Origin: Thozetella sp. PMI_491 | Taxonomy: Eukaryota > Ascomycota > Sordariomycetes > Chaetosphaeriales > Chaetosphaeriaceae | NCBI GenBank assembly: GCA_021432635.1 | Contig: MU270049.1 | Span: 616,353-680,352, forward strand | Reading direction: 5' to 3' | Length of the DNA: 64,000 nt | Shown: positions 21,173-33,003 of the stretch, one piece after another | How the letters are laid out: every line of letters starts with the position of its first letter | Numbering within the stretch: the stretch's first letter is position 1 | Notes under the pieces: model-generated | Told to the model about the DNA's origin: nothing | Seen by the model: only the letters and a program-made list of their open reading frames with translations | Databases searched by the model: none | Position numbers and translations under genes: made by a program

Positions 21173-22823
21173 CACGGGATAGGGCCGAGATTTGACGACC
21201 TAAATGAGGTAGGTGGCACGGCCTGGCCGGGAGGGTTCAGCTCACCAGTCGCGGGGCGAAGGTTGAAGGCGTCGGGACTGTTGGTAAGGGCAGCGGATGC
21301 AACATGAAACGGGCTCGAGATTAGAGGAGCCGGGATGGGCGGCGCGCGGCGAGGCAGGAGCTGCTAAGCTAACTTGATAATTCCGCTGGGATGTCGTTAT
21401 ATTCCCTGCAATGCCTGGCGAGACTGGGCGGACGGGCCGGGCCCGGAACTGGGACAGCGCTGATGAGGTCGCCGGCCCAGTGTGGGGAAGTGGGACGGAC
21501 ACTCGAAACAAAGGGTCTTAAGAAGGGTTTGATATTGATAGGGACTTTGCTGGGACAAGGGACTTCTATTCTCGTCGCGCCGCTCTATATGGGATCACGG
21601 CTCTAGCGCGTTCCGTCGTCTGGAAGAAGGACGAGCTTTCACGAGCAGAGGCGAGCAGCCGGGACAAGGCGAGATTATTCGGCTCGCAGTCCTCCAAGTC
21701 GTCTTGGAGAGGATTAAGATGCGAAAGAAGAAATCATCTTATATGGGAGTAAAATGAGCGAGGCACAGGCAAAGGTGAAAGTTTAGGCAGCTCCAGGCAG
21801 AGAGCCGCTTCTGGTCTGTGTGGCAGCCCGGGACCCGACCAGCTCACGTTAGCGACCACCTAAGCTGTTGGCAATAGATTGTCGAAGGCATCACCGCGCT
21901 CGACGATCGAGCGAGTCTACTAGGAATCGAGCCGGTTTCAGGACACCATGATATCAGACATGAGGTCACCGGCCAGCTCAGCGGGCAGCCGTGGGGGGGA
22001 AGGGACGAGGGATAGAGGCCGATTCCCATTTAAAAAAATCAGGGTCGTCCGCGATCCGGGAGGCGGGGAAGCGCGACCTCGACGCGCCTCTGTCGCGCCA
22101 CCAAACAAGCTCCATGATTGGGTAGAACCTTTCCGTGCCCCACCTTCCAGCCACACCTTTCACCGGTGGCCCGAGCGTTTTACCCCCCAGCCATCTGAAG
22201 AGAACACCCGGCAGCCACCGACCGACCCAACCGCCTTCAATTTCGAACGATTGAGCCTACACTCGCCCCGACCAAGAACTTCCTCCACCCGTCGAACAAA
22301 CAGAGTCGCATTCTAGCATACTATCAACCTTCCACAGAATCTTGGGAGGAGGTTGAGAAATTCCTGAAGACCCAACCTATCACAGCGACCGGTCCTCGTC
22401 GACGCATCACCGCAGCTTTGCTCACTAAACCTCTCCACATCCGCGACTCCCGCATTCTCGGCGCTCAATATCTTGTCCGCCTGCCCGGGAAAAGTACGAC
22501 CACTCAGAGGACAGACCGTGTCGGACCTTCAACTCCGACCAGGCCCTTCGCACACTTTGCAAGATCGTCCGGAACAGTCTCGTGCGCACTTTGATTTTTT
22601 TGGTCGAGCGACCCGGGAATATCGATAGCAAGACCCTACGGCCGTGGCGGTCAATCGCGACGACTATGAGTCCTCGGCATTGACCGATCGCTCCGTCGCC
22701 AACACTCCACGACTGTGTTTCCAACGACTACGAGCAGCAGCATCGCTTCTGTAGCATTTTTGACACCCTTGGTTGCTGTAGCGCAATCCGACAGCTATTT
22801 CGATTAGGCGCCAACGCTGCGCC
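21173..22823. promoter_or_regulatory. Divergent intergenic region between XRCC4 and Byr4/Bfa1
   Basis: 1.65 kb separates the two start codons. It is GC-rich with several short open frames (for example 21948-22316) that are best seen as upstream ORFs in a long 5' leader. No repeats or recognised sites were seen. Confidence 0.55.
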
Positions 22824-25800
22824 ATGGAAACCTTACGCCTCAAGCCTCGACTACCAGTCGAGGACGAGGTGGAGAACTGGGACGATGACGACTTCATGAT
22901 CGACGGTGATGACCTCACGATCCAGAGTCAGCAGTCTGCGTCCGCGAGCCTGCCGCCGAACCGACGGGACTCGCACTCATCATTCCGGTCTGACTTCGAG
23001 TCTATCCACGGCGACGAAGAGAAGCACGTCCACCTGCCTGGAGATGACGAAAAGTCGACCCTGGACGCCATCGCCGCTGCTACCCGCGCCGGTATCCCGA
23101 TCCCCAAAAATGTCCCCCCTTCGGCGCTCATGGGAGGGACGATCAAGAGACTTGGCGGGAGGAAGATCAAGAAGATCATGCAGGAGGACTGGGGCGACGA
23201 TCTGGAACTGCCCGCCCCTGGCCAGGCGCTTCAGATCAAACCTCAAGATGGATCGAAGTTCCCAGAAGTTCTTCGACAAGTCAGCAGTTCCACTACCACA
23301 AGCCCCGTCAAGACAACGAGACCACCGCCTTCGGTTCCCGCAATGGAGATGCTGGAGAAGAAGCCAAATCTTCTCCCTAGTGCCATCAACCTAGATCGCT
23401 TTCGCGATGACGACGACGATGACGACTTTTTCGGGGATGGCGCTGCTACGATTAAGGTGGCCAAGAGGAGGGAAGCTCCCAAGCCGGTGTCTTTGATCAC
23501 TCCCCCGACGCCTCAGAAGTTGCCTGACGGAGATGACGACTTTGAAATCGACTTTGAGCTTCCCTCTGATGGCAAGCTGAAACTGTCAAGACGAAAGGAG
23601 ATTCCTAAGACGCCCTCCTTGAACACCTTGGACGACCTAGACTGGGCGGATGGCAGCCTGGGCACTCGGTTTGGAGGAACGAGGCGTGACGGTCGGTCGA
23701 ATCGTAGCTCCTCCGCCTCAGCCCTCAGCCCGAGTGTCGCCAGTTCAATCACCGCCGAGAGCGAGGATGATGCGTTTGATGGTCTTGTCATCCCCGAGGG
23801 CCACGTCAACTTCGGGCACAGACTGCAGCAGAGAAGAAAGAGCCGCTCTCCAGAGCGTGTCATCGAAGAGCCGGAGAACGTAGCTCCAAAATCACCACCC
23901 AAATCGCCTCCGAAGACAGCCAGGTTAGCCCGAGCCGAGCCCGAAAAGGAAGACTTCCTCGCCGGGCTGGACCTGGGCGACGGCGAAGTTTTCAGCTCCA
24001 AGAAGCTCACCCTTCACCGCAACATCCAGGTTAAAGAAACCCGCCCTGCTAGCCCTTCCCGACCCAAGACAGCTGTCGCTCTCAAATTCACAAACAAACC
24101 CGTCAGTGCGTCGCGTCTCCCTCGGCCACTGGTGAACCACGAGCGAACTCACACGCAGTCATCGCTGGAACCTGTCTCGGAGAGCGGCGGCCCTATTCCT
24201 CAGACAAGACGTTCCCTGTCGCGTCTTGGACACTCTGCACAATCTTCCATCACAAGCATTGCTACCCCTACAACCCCTTCATCAACCCAATCCATGACCC
24301 CCTCGACCCCGCGTCGGAGAGAGCTCAACCAGAGAGCCTCGAATGTCTCGCTTAGGAACGAGCCTACGACCACGAATGCCCAGCTCCTCCGGCTCAAGCG
24401 ATCGTTACCGGCTATGAGACCTCAGCAATCACCTGTTCGGCCCACGACTTCCCGTGGCTATGAGCGCCCACCATCCCGCACGGAACTAAACCCGCGTCCC
24501 CAGTCTGCACTTAGACCCAAGACGCCAGTGGAGCGCCCTCGAACTGTCGAGAGCGCCGCAGCTCAGGCCAGGAAGCCAGTCCCGTTCTTGCCTGCTGGCG
24601 CCGGACATTCCCACAACGTTAATGCGAAGTCGTCGCGCATTTTCCGCCGCCACGACTCGGACAACGCCATCGACTTCCGCCCAAGCTCTAGGGCAGTTTC
24701 GCGGTCGACAGTACGATCGCCTAGTCCAAGGAAGAGCCGCCCGGAAAAGCTGGCGTCAGACGGGGCCTGGCACCAACTCAACAAGCCCAGGCGAGTCAAG
24801 CATTTTGGCGATGGACACGAGTTGGACGGCTTCGATGACCTGCCGACCTCGAGCCACACTGAAGCGAGGTTCATGAGGCAGCCAGTAAACCCTGGAGCCA
24901 AGCCGCAGATGCGCAACAAGATATACCAGAACATCCTCCCTGAGCGAATGAACACCCCCTCTCCTGTCACTCCATACTCTCCTGCCAGGGTGGACTACGT
25001 CCCGAGCTTTGCTCGTGATACGGCGGCGAGTAGGATTGCCCGAGAGACAAGCTTGGCCCAGAGGGCTCCTTCCACCGGGCCCCTGGCCCCGTTGACGACC
25101 CAAAGAGTTGCGCAGCTGTCGGCGAGGAGCAACCTTAACCCGCACCTCCCACAGTCGACAGTGCGTTCCAAGAAGAAGAAGCCTCTCCAGCTCAAGCCCC
25201 ACTTGATCTCTAACCTCAACCCCCCAAGAGAATCGAAGAGTAAGTACACACCCCGAGCTTCAACCTATTAACATACGCTAATCACACATATAGTGGTAAA
25301 CGGCATGCTCTACAACCCGGAAACAATGCGCTGGGAGGGCAACGACAATGTTCTCGGTGCATTCGACCCGCCGGCCTCCTCACCATCTACAGCGTCTATG
25401 CCTGCCTTCCTCCGCGAGAGGGAGAACAGCACGCCTCGGCCACACCTCATTACGAACCTCGGTGCAACCAAGGGCGTTCAGGTTGTCGGTGGCATGGTCT
25501 TCGATCCGCAGAACATGTGTTGGCTGAAGCTTGGTCCCCAGAGCGGACGGACCGAGCAGAGCGACCCGATGGACAATTTCAATGCTATCGACGATGATGA
25601 AGACGTCTTCAAGGACATCCCTGACCTCGAAGATCGCACCTTGGATTCAAACGAAGGAGGTCATGGGCGCGTCAGCGACATTAAGGACGAATGGCTCGTC
25701 GGTGAGGAGTTCGATGTCGGGCCAGAGTTCGTGCGCCGCCAACGCGAGGAGGAAGACCGTTGGAGGAAGAAATGCCAGAGCTGGATCGTCGGCCCGAGCG

Positions 25801-25862
25801 TTCGCGACGACTCCTGGAAGTGGGCGATCCGAGACATCGTCAATCAGAGCCTACGAGATTAG
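22824..25862 (+). CDS. Byr4/Bfa1-like component of the septation/mitotic-exit GAP
   Basis: The protein is 994 aa in two exons, 22824-25239 and 25294-25862, joined through a split Met codon (SK/MVNGMLYNPETMRWEGN). It begins METLRLKPRLPVEDEVENWD. The N-terminal half is acidic and Ser-rich, with short conserved blocks such as GTIKRLGGRKIKKIMQEDWG, LDDLDWADGSLGTRFGG and DAFDGLVIPEGHVNF. The middle is a long, basic, Pro/Ser/Arg-rich disordered region. The C-terminal exon carries two repeats of the type NGMLYNPETMRWEGN and GGMVFDPQNMCWLKL, followed by EWLVGEEFDVGPEFVRRQ and a Trp-rich end. This matches fungal Byr4/Bfa1, which with the TBC protein Cdc16/Bub2 inactivates the Spg1/Tem1 GTPase at spindle pole bodies to restrain septation. 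The identification rests on recalled family blocks. Confidence 0.85.
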
Positions 25863-26832
25863 TGCCGCCCGCTCAGCTGAGGGGCGGGCTGTACGGATCA
25901 GTCACATCATATCGTTCGATTCTTGTCACCACTTTACCGGTATCATACTTATATTGCCTTCCCCCTCCCCGCTGTGGAGCTGAATCTGTACTACGAACCC
26001 CTCAACACACAACATGTGCATAGCTCGGCACGGAACATATTATCACTATACGAATCGAAACGACACAACCACACCCTCCATATCATCAACGGCTGGGAAG
26101 GAGACAGGATCGATCCTCTAGGGCAGCGGCATCACTAGGTGGCTCGGCTTTGGTCTCTGGTTGGGTTGGGTTAAAAAGCATATATCGGTCTTGGTCTACA
26201 CGGGGGTGGGACTGGGCATGGACTGCGTTTGGGATGCCCCCGGTGTTCCCGGTTGGCCGTCACGAGGCGGCTGGGGCTCATGGGGTGCGGTGTTCTGGAT
26301 GGGCCTTGTTTTACGCGTTTATGACTTCTAGGTTCTTGGGCTCTTCATTAGAACCAGCCCGGGGCATCTGGCCTGCATGTTTGCCTCTTGAATCATGATT
26401 GAACTGGCTTATGAGAGCATGAGCGGCTTCGGACTTGGATTTAACGAGACACGGCACACTATTACTTCTTATGCTTGGCAATCCGAGCACTCTATTTGTA
26501 TTGCCCTTCTGGATCAATAGATCGAGGAGAGAAGAAAAGCGAGTTGGTTTGCAGTAGAGTTTAGGAGGCAGTAGGCGATATATGAAGAGAAAAGCAGTTG
26601 TTTCGTTCACGATGACAATGGCATACATGATGAAGTTTGACGCGGTTCATGAATACCAGCAAGGCATATGAGATCGGAGGCAAGCGAATATTTTTCCTTT
26701 TCCCTATCTCTAAACGCCAGGCCCGGACTCGATGATATCAGCGAAGCCATCTCCGAGATAGACACATTATGTACCGCGCCGAGAACAGACTAGATGATGC
26801 TAATATGCTAATGCCGCTAGACCGGCTCCAAC
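25863..26832. other. Convergent intergenic region
   Basis: About 1 kb lies between the 3' ends of Byr4/Bfa1 and NOP2, more AT-rich than the genes. No gene or repeat is seen. Confidence 0.55.
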
Positions 26833-29118
26833 TCAGCTGCTCTTGGCCTTGGCTCCGTTGCTCTTGGCTCCGTTGCTCTTGGTCTTGTCCTTGGGCTTAA
26901 TGGACTTGTCCTTCTTACCCACCCCTTGCCCCTGCGGTTTGCCGGCGCCGTTCGGCTGGTTGAGCGCCCGGGGGTCCAAGCCACGCCTGCGCATGGCGTT
27001 CCTCTTGGCGCGCTCAATGTACTTGTCGTCCTCGTCCTCGTCGAAGCCGCCAAACTCGTCCTTTTTCTGTTGGCCTGTCTTGCCGTTGTCCTCGCTGGTC
27101 TCGCTCTCCTCCGTAACCGGCGCGTGGACGTCCTCGTCGTCCTCGTCGGCGACCACCGCTTCCGGGCGACGCTCGTTCTTCTTGTTCATGTTGTTGCCCG
27201 CCAGCGGCGCGTTGGCCGGGGTCTGCGCGAACTTTTGGAACTTGCTGACGAAGAAGCCGTCAACGTTGTAGGTATGCGGGTAGTAGCGCCGCGTCATCTT
27301 GACCGACGGGTGGAACTTCTTGCCACCGTACGACGTGAAGCCCGGAACACCAAACGGCAGGCCCGTCTCGACGAGGCGGACATTGGGCCGCGCGCGCAGG
27401 GCGTACGCGACGACCTGCTCGTTCTCCTCGACCGTAACGGAACATGTCGAGTACACAAGATGTCCGCCAACCTTCAGACAATCAATGGCAGCGAGGATGA
27501 GTTGGCGTTGCGTGTGCGGGAGCTGCTGGAAGTCCCGCTCATCCTTGTTGGTCTTGACGGAAGGGTCTTTGCTGATGACGCCGGTTCCGCTGCAGGGCGC
27601 ATCGAGCAGTACGCGGTCGAAGCCGCTGAGAATCTTGGGAATCTCGCGGGCGTCGTAATTGCAGACCACGACGTTGCGGCATCCTAATCTGTGGACGTTA
27701 CCAATGAGACCCTTGGAACGCGATTTGGAAGGATCGTTGGCGAAGATGATGCCCGTGTTCTTCATCAGGGCAGCTAAGTGTGTAGTTTTACCTAGAGAAT
27801 TGTCAGTAACGCCGATTGGCCAAAATAATCGACGCTCCAAAGCATCAGAACTTGGCGAAGGGTTACTCACCACCGGGAGCGGCAGCCATATCGAGAATTC
27901 TCTCGTTTTCCTGCGGGCATAGCGCCATAGTCGGAAGGAAAGAGCTGGCAGCTTGGAGGATGTAGTGGCCAGCCAGATACTCAGGCGTGGCACCAAGCGG
28001 TACCTGTGAGTCGAAGATCTGGAGACCAACTGCCCAAAATAGCTTGTCAGCCTGTGTAGACCAGCGAGTAAGGTATCAATGGGTTACGTACCTTTTGACC
28101 ACTTGCCCACTGGTTCTAAAGTGACGCCGCGGTTGATTAGGGCCTGGGCTAGGTCTCGCCTATGCGTCCTCAGCGTATTGGTGCGAATCACCACAGGACG
28201 AGCGGACTCGTTCGCTTCGAAGAAGGCGAAGGCCTCGCTCGGCGAGAAGAGATTGAACAGCTTTTCGGCTAAGAACGGGCTGTAGCCGTAATAGTCGCAG
28301 ATGTCGTTCAGGATCTGCTCGATATACTCTGACCTCGACCGCCCCTCTTCTGCTAGTTCTTTGAAGCTTTCGAGCACTCGGATCGTCTCGGTGATGCGAG
28401 TACGAAGTAGCTGAAGGTTCGGCGCGAGAGTTGACTTTTTCTTCCTATCACCTCCTTCGCCCTCATCCTCGTCATCTTCTCCGAGGATCTTGGGCCGGTC
28501 GCCGTCAATGTTGGTTTGCAGCGCCGACTCGCGCAGATCTGCTTCTGCTTCTTCCGCCTCCTCTTCCAGCTGCCTGTCGAGCTTAGCTGAGAGACCTTCA
28601 ATGTTGGCGGCCGTGAGCCTCTCCTCGCGGTCCGAGTCCTCCTCGTCGTCAGAGAACTCAAACTTCTCCTTCTGTAGAGGCTCCTGGTCAGAGTCGAAGC
28701 CCGAGTCGTCATCAGAGCCGAGGAAGTCGTCACCGAGGGCCTGGTTATCGAGATCATCCTCGTCCAGGTCGTCAAGCCCTTCCGCGTCGTCCAGGTCGAA
28801 CTCATCGTCAAGAATTTCATCCGAGTCGGAATCGGGTTGAGGCGCCTTCTTGGCAGTAGCTTTCTTGGTCTTCTTGGGTTCACTGTCCAAGCTCTTCAGA
28901 CCATTGGTCTTCTTTGGCGCTGGTTTCTTAGATTGGGCTTTGCTGCCGTTCGTTTTCGCCGGCTCTTGTGACTTCCCGGTCCGCCTCTTCTTCGGCGTTG
29001 GCGCCTCTGCCGGGGGATCAGCTGGCAGGCCAGCTTTCCTCTTGAGCTTTGCAAAATGCGCTTCAGATAGGGGCTCAGGAGGCCCCTGTTTCTTTCCCAT
29101 TCGACGTCCCTGACCCAT
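26833..29118 (-). CDS. NOP2: 25S rRNA (cytosine-C5) methyltransferase Nop2/NSUN1
   Basis: The protein is about 714 aa in three exons: 29118-28092, 28029-27871 and 27791-26833. The N-terminus is basic (MGQGRRMGKKQGPPEP), followed by a long acidic, nucleolar-type region. The catalytic half begins with a PUA-like segment (ESARPVVIRTNTLRTHRRDL). The SAM site is built across exons 2 and 3 (RILDMAAAPGG joined to KTTHLAALM). Motif IV is DAPCSGTGVISKDPSV and motif VI is YSTCSVTVEENE, so both family cysteines, including the catalytic one, are present. A Lys-rich C-terminal tail follows. Nop2 methylates a conserved cytosine in large-subunit rRNA and is needed for 60S assembly in the nucleolus. Its start lies 299 bp from the divergent GET5 start, so they share a promoter region. 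One exon boundary (27871) may be off by one. Confidence 0.95.
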
Positions 29119-29417
29119 GATGTAGATGTGGTAGGAGCTCTTGGGTGAGGAATTGGCGGTGGTGCAGATGGGGGATTAAACGGGCGGGCTACAAAAATGC
29201 GATGGACCTCTGTAGTTCTAAACTTTTTTTCTTCCCAGCGCTCGCTTATCGTTATCACCCCACCACACACAGATCGACCTTGATTACATAACACTACCTC
29301 CTCCACCTCATCGCCGCCTGTCGAGATGCGCAGAAGGGGCTCGGCTGGGAAAGAAGGTTGCTCTACTAAACGAGTCACTTCGCATCTATTGCACGCTTCC
29401 TCGACCTATCGCCCACA

Positions 29418-30086
29418 ATGGCGGAGGTAACGTTTGCCAAGACATTTTTGACCATCCTCGACACGAAGCCGGCAAAGATCACGGCCGACCATGTCGAGGA
29501 CCCTCGGAACTACCCAGCGCGGACTCCAGTGCGTCCCTTCCACGTCTTCCCACTCGATGCCGACTAACTGTCTGTGTAGTACATCCTCCCGCGGATGCCC
29601 AAGCCTATGTCGAAGCGAACCAAGGTAGCTCCCGGCGCCGAACGTAGCATTTCTGTCACGGTCAAATCTGCCCGCAATCCTCCCCTCGACATCAAGTTGC
29701 CTTCCCAGCCGCTCGCCACATCCCTCCTCGATATCAAGACGGCCGTGTCCGAGCAGGCGAGCATACCCGTCGGGAAGCTCAAGTTGCTAGTGGCCAAGAA
29801 GCCCGTACCGGACAGCAAGGTGCTGAAGGACGTACTGGAGGATGGCGCGACTAGCATCGAACTCGGCCTAATGGTGCTGGGCGGGGCGGCAAGCATTGTC
29901 AAGAAGGATGGAGACGGCGACACGGCTATGACGAGCCCCGCAAGTGTTGTTGCGCAGGGGCTCTCCGGGTCTCCCGTACTGGAGACTGACGAATTCTGGA
30001 GCGACCTGAAGGGATTCCTCCAGCAGCGGGTCCGGGATGAGAAGCTTGCCGACGAGCTAGTAACCAAATGGAAGAAGGCTAGGTAG
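29418..30086 (+). CDS. GET5: Get5/Mdy2-like ubiquitin-like protein of the GET pathway
   Basis: The protein is 205 aa in two exons, 29418-29528 and 29580-30086, with a 51-nt intron (CTAAC branch site). The N-terminal part (MAEVTFAKTFLTILDTKPAK, then DHVEDPRNYPARTP and YILPRMPKPM) corresponds to the Get4-binding helical domain. Residues about 55-125 form a ubiquitin-like domain (SISVTVKSARNPPLDIKLP, LDIKTAVSEQASIPVGKLKL), which lacks a terminal Gly-Gly and so is not a conjugated modifier. The C-terminal helix pair (TDEFWSDLKGFLQQRVRDEK) fits the homodimerisation domain. Get5 bridges Get4 and Sgt2 to hand tail-anchored proteins to Get3 for ER insertion. The assignment is by domain order and recalled family blocks. 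It is head-to-head with NOP2. Confidence 0.82.
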
Positions 30087-30546
30087 CAGCGGCAACACCA
30101 GCTCAATGTCACACATGATGAGATCACGAAAGCGCAGAATCGAAGGATACAAGACCAGGTGTGCGCGAGGAAAGCGCAGCGTGGCTAGGGCACGGGTGAA
30201 AGGCAAGCAAATAGGGCTGCAAAACGATGACCTAAGATCGTTTCTCATAAGTTCCTTCATCAACGTCCCCACTATTCGTAGCCGGCCTTCAGAGAGCCAT
30301 TCATCCATCCTGCCATGACCACGGCATGATGCGAGCCAGCAGCGGCCACTGCAGCCACCTTCTCCCGAGAGGTTTCGTGTTCTCGTTTAATAGCAACTGC
30401 GAAGGCCAAGATGCCACACGCATGCAAACCCCGTCCTCCTATATCTCTCCTCAAATGACAGCCCCGATGCTGCCGAGCAGCGTCCCTTTTTTGGATGTCG
30501 ACTTCGAGAAGAGAGTCGTTCGGGTTTGGGGGGAATCAGGCAAAAC
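30087..30546. other. Convergent intergenic region
   Basis: This lies between the 3' ends of GET5 and cofilin. Nothing gene-like is seen beyond presumed UTRs. Confidence 0.55.
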
Positions 30547-31401
30547 TTATTTGCCGGCAAGGCCCTTGCTGACGGTCTTGAGCACCGAATCGTACTCGAT
30601 GTCGTCAGCGTCGTTGGCTTGGAGCTCGGTCGCAATGCCGGTGAGCGATCGCTTCAGGGCCTCCTTGGACGAGGCGTAGACCATCTTGGCCTGGGGAGAG
30701 TGTTAGTTCCGGGCGCTCTGAGGCGGAGGCTAATCGAAGACAGGGCAACATACCATGACGCCAGCGTCATCGGGCGACCAGGCGATGAAAGTGATCTTGT
30801 TTCTGCGGGACGGTCAGACATTGGGCCTCAAGATGATGTCCGCGGGTGCACGGGGCACGCATACCGGCTACCCTCACCGGAGGCAAGAGAGTACTCGAAG
30901 TCGTAGACGGCGTAGCGGGGTCCCTTGCCGACGGCGCCCTGTCGCATGATTGATTAGCCACGACACATTCCTCGTCGGCACGCGAGCGGGCGGTATTACC
31001 GATTTGCTCTTGGAGGTGGCGTTGATGAGCTTCTCACGGAAGTTCTCCCAGTCGGAGTCGGCCGAGGCCTCCTCGACGACGATCTCGCGGTTGTCGTCTG
31101 AGAGCTTGAAGACGATATACTTGTACTTCTTGCTCAGCTTAAGCTCATTGAACGCCGTCACGCATTCTTGCGAGACCGTGGCTCTGCGGAGGCGACGTCA
31201 GTATATTGACGGGCGTTTGAAAGGGGAAGCAGCGCCGGCGTCGCTTCCACCCAGGCGGTCAATTGCGAGGCGGGGAGGCGACGAGCAGGTGGGGTGGGTT
31301 TTTTTACTGACCCAGATTGAGACTGCGCGGGGGGACGGAGCGATAACGATTAGCTTGGGCGCATGACACGGGGTTGGAGGGCGGCGGGCTCGACTCACCA
31401 T
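30547..31401 (-). CDS. COF1: Cofilin (actin-depolymerising factor)
   Basis: The protein is 154 aa from six exons: 31401-31399 (ATG only), 31322-31312 (11 nt), 31183-31000, 30938-30865, 30802-30754 and 30690-30547. It reads [20 protein letters not shown], then [55 protein letters not shown] and [17 protein letters not shown]. This is the complete ADF-homology fold. The N-terminal Ser after Met is the usual phospho-regulated residue, and the [11 protein letters not shown] helix is the main actin-binding helix. Cofilin severs and recycles actin filaments at cortical patches, hyphal tips and septa. Phases fit at all five junctions. Donors GTCAGT (exon 2) and GTAATA (exon 3) are weaker than usual. 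Only the larger exons are visible as open frames. Confidence 0.93.
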
Positions 31402-32418
31402 GATGGCGGATGTGTCGAGTGACGACTGTTGAGTTCGGCGACGGCGTAGGGTTGGGGAAAGGTTTTGGGTTGAGCTACGGATTACCTGGTCAGCTTGGGG
31501 AGGGTGCGAGGTGGGAAGTCGGGAGCCAACGAGGATGGCGGGGGTTAAAGAGGGCACTAGCAAAATAGCGAGGCGAATGGAGCAGAAGCACGGGGAGCTG
31601 GGAAAAGTGGGCAGAAGAGCGTACTTGAGAGCGTGGATTGGCCGAGGCGGCAGAGCGCTTTTAATCCCCTCTCGCAAGAAAGCAAAAAGGAGCTGGAGGC
31701 TGGCACAAAAAAATGCAAGAATGCAGAATCACAAGATGATGTGTGTTGTTGGACCTGAAATTGGACGGAGGGGGAGGGAAGAAAAACAACGGCCTGGGTT
31801 TGGTGGGGTTGTCTGTGAGACAGCCTTCCCCCTCCCCTCCCATTCTCGCTGCCCAGCAGGCTTCAGCAACAGGTCTTGGGAAGGTGGGGGGAGAGGGAAA
31901 GCTGGCCCAAGCAGAGCCGAGAAGTCGACCCACACGTGAATGACGACAAGGGGGGAGTGGGGCCCTTGCAACAACATTCAAGTCAAGCACACTTCGCCCT
32001 GGACGACACAGCCCGGAGCGCAACGCAAGCAGCATACACTGCAAAGAGATAAGAGGCAACACAATTGCATTCCCCTCCAGGTTGCCAGTTATTTCATCCC
32101 TAACGCCTGGTATCATGACAAACTCAGCCGCCTATGCGACCAGAAAAAAAAAGGTCCGACCAGGGGTTCCGCGGCAGTGACTGCCTGATCCCGTTCCCGT
32201 CTCAAGGCTGCAACAAAAGGGTTCCCTTAGGCAGAGCAGCCGCCTTATGTGCCTCGTAGTCATGCCTTATCCCCCTCTGCTGACAATTGCCACCATACCA
32301 TGAGGTAGGCGAATACACCTTCCGCCTCGAGCCTCCCAGGCTTCTAGGCTTCCAGGCTTTTCAGGCTCCTAGACTTTTCAGGCTTTTCAGGCTTCCAAAG
32401 CTCCGACCTCCCCGGCGC
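31402..32418. promoter_or_regulatory. Cofilin upstream region and 3' flank of the next gene
   Basis: This is a long cofilin promoter or 5' leader. Its minus-strand sense is strongly pyrimidine-rich (31480-31950), a pattern of highly transcribed fungal genes. A degenerate short tandem repeat lies at its far end (32330-32396). No gene is seen. Confidence 0.5.
32330..32396. repeat. Degenerate short tandem repeat, unit about CAGGCTTTT
   Basis: The words CAGGCTTYT and TTTTCAGGC recur about six times with small variations, ending just before the 3' end of the neighbouring gene. It is low-complexity DNA of no evident function. Confidence 0.7.
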
Positions 32419-33003
32419 TTAGCTTGAATGTTTGAGCAGGCCCTTCCCCATGGCCTGATGCCTCGTCACCGCCCAGAATGGATATCCCCGGCGGCGCTTT
32501 ATCGGCCGCTCGAGCTCTGCCTCGTCGTGGTCCTCGTGCTTCGTCTTCTAAAGAGCATGGTTAGCCAGCCAGTGATCGGGGGCAGAGTTTGCGCATCATA
32601 ACCTACCCGCTTCTTGGGATTCTCGGTGACTTTGGCGGTATCGGCTGGCGGCACCACAGGCGCCAGCTCGCGCCAGAGTTCTCGGATGGCGATGCGCATC
32701 TCTTCAGCCGCGAGGCCGGACACGCGAATCCTCTCTCCAGACGCCGAGATGCGCTCAACTCCTGCTTGCGGGTCAGCTGCTGGGTCTGCCTGCATCGAGC
32801 AATCAAGGCTTGGGCTTACCTATGGTCCCCGGGGCGCGGACGAAAACAGACGGGGAGGTTGTGACAGGGCCAGCGGCAACGGAGGTCGTCTGGTAGCGTA
32901 CACTACGAATGTAGCCAGGTAGGTTGTTTGGGTGATCGATCACGTTGGGGTTGCCGCAACACCCACAAAATGAGGAGTCCATCATAGTATGATCGACGTC
33001 CAT
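32419..33003 (-). CDS. Uncharacterised small protein (155 aa)
   Basis: A gene reconstructed from three exons: 33003-32820, 32761-32607 and 32547-32419. All splice sites are GT-AG, and the second acceptor is preceded by a GCTGAC branch site. The protein starts MDVDHTMMDSSFCGCCGNPN, continues DHPNNLPGYIRSVRYQTTSV and GERIRVSGLAAEEMRIAIRE, and ends in a basic segment (ELERPIKRRRGYPFWAV) and KGLLKHSS. The Cys pair plus nearby His could bind a metal, but no known finger pattern is complete. The KRRR cluster looks like a nuclear localisation signal. The phases (1 and 0) fit, and three separate open segments join to a continuous protein, which argues that it is real. I do not recognise the family. 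Confidence 0.65.
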
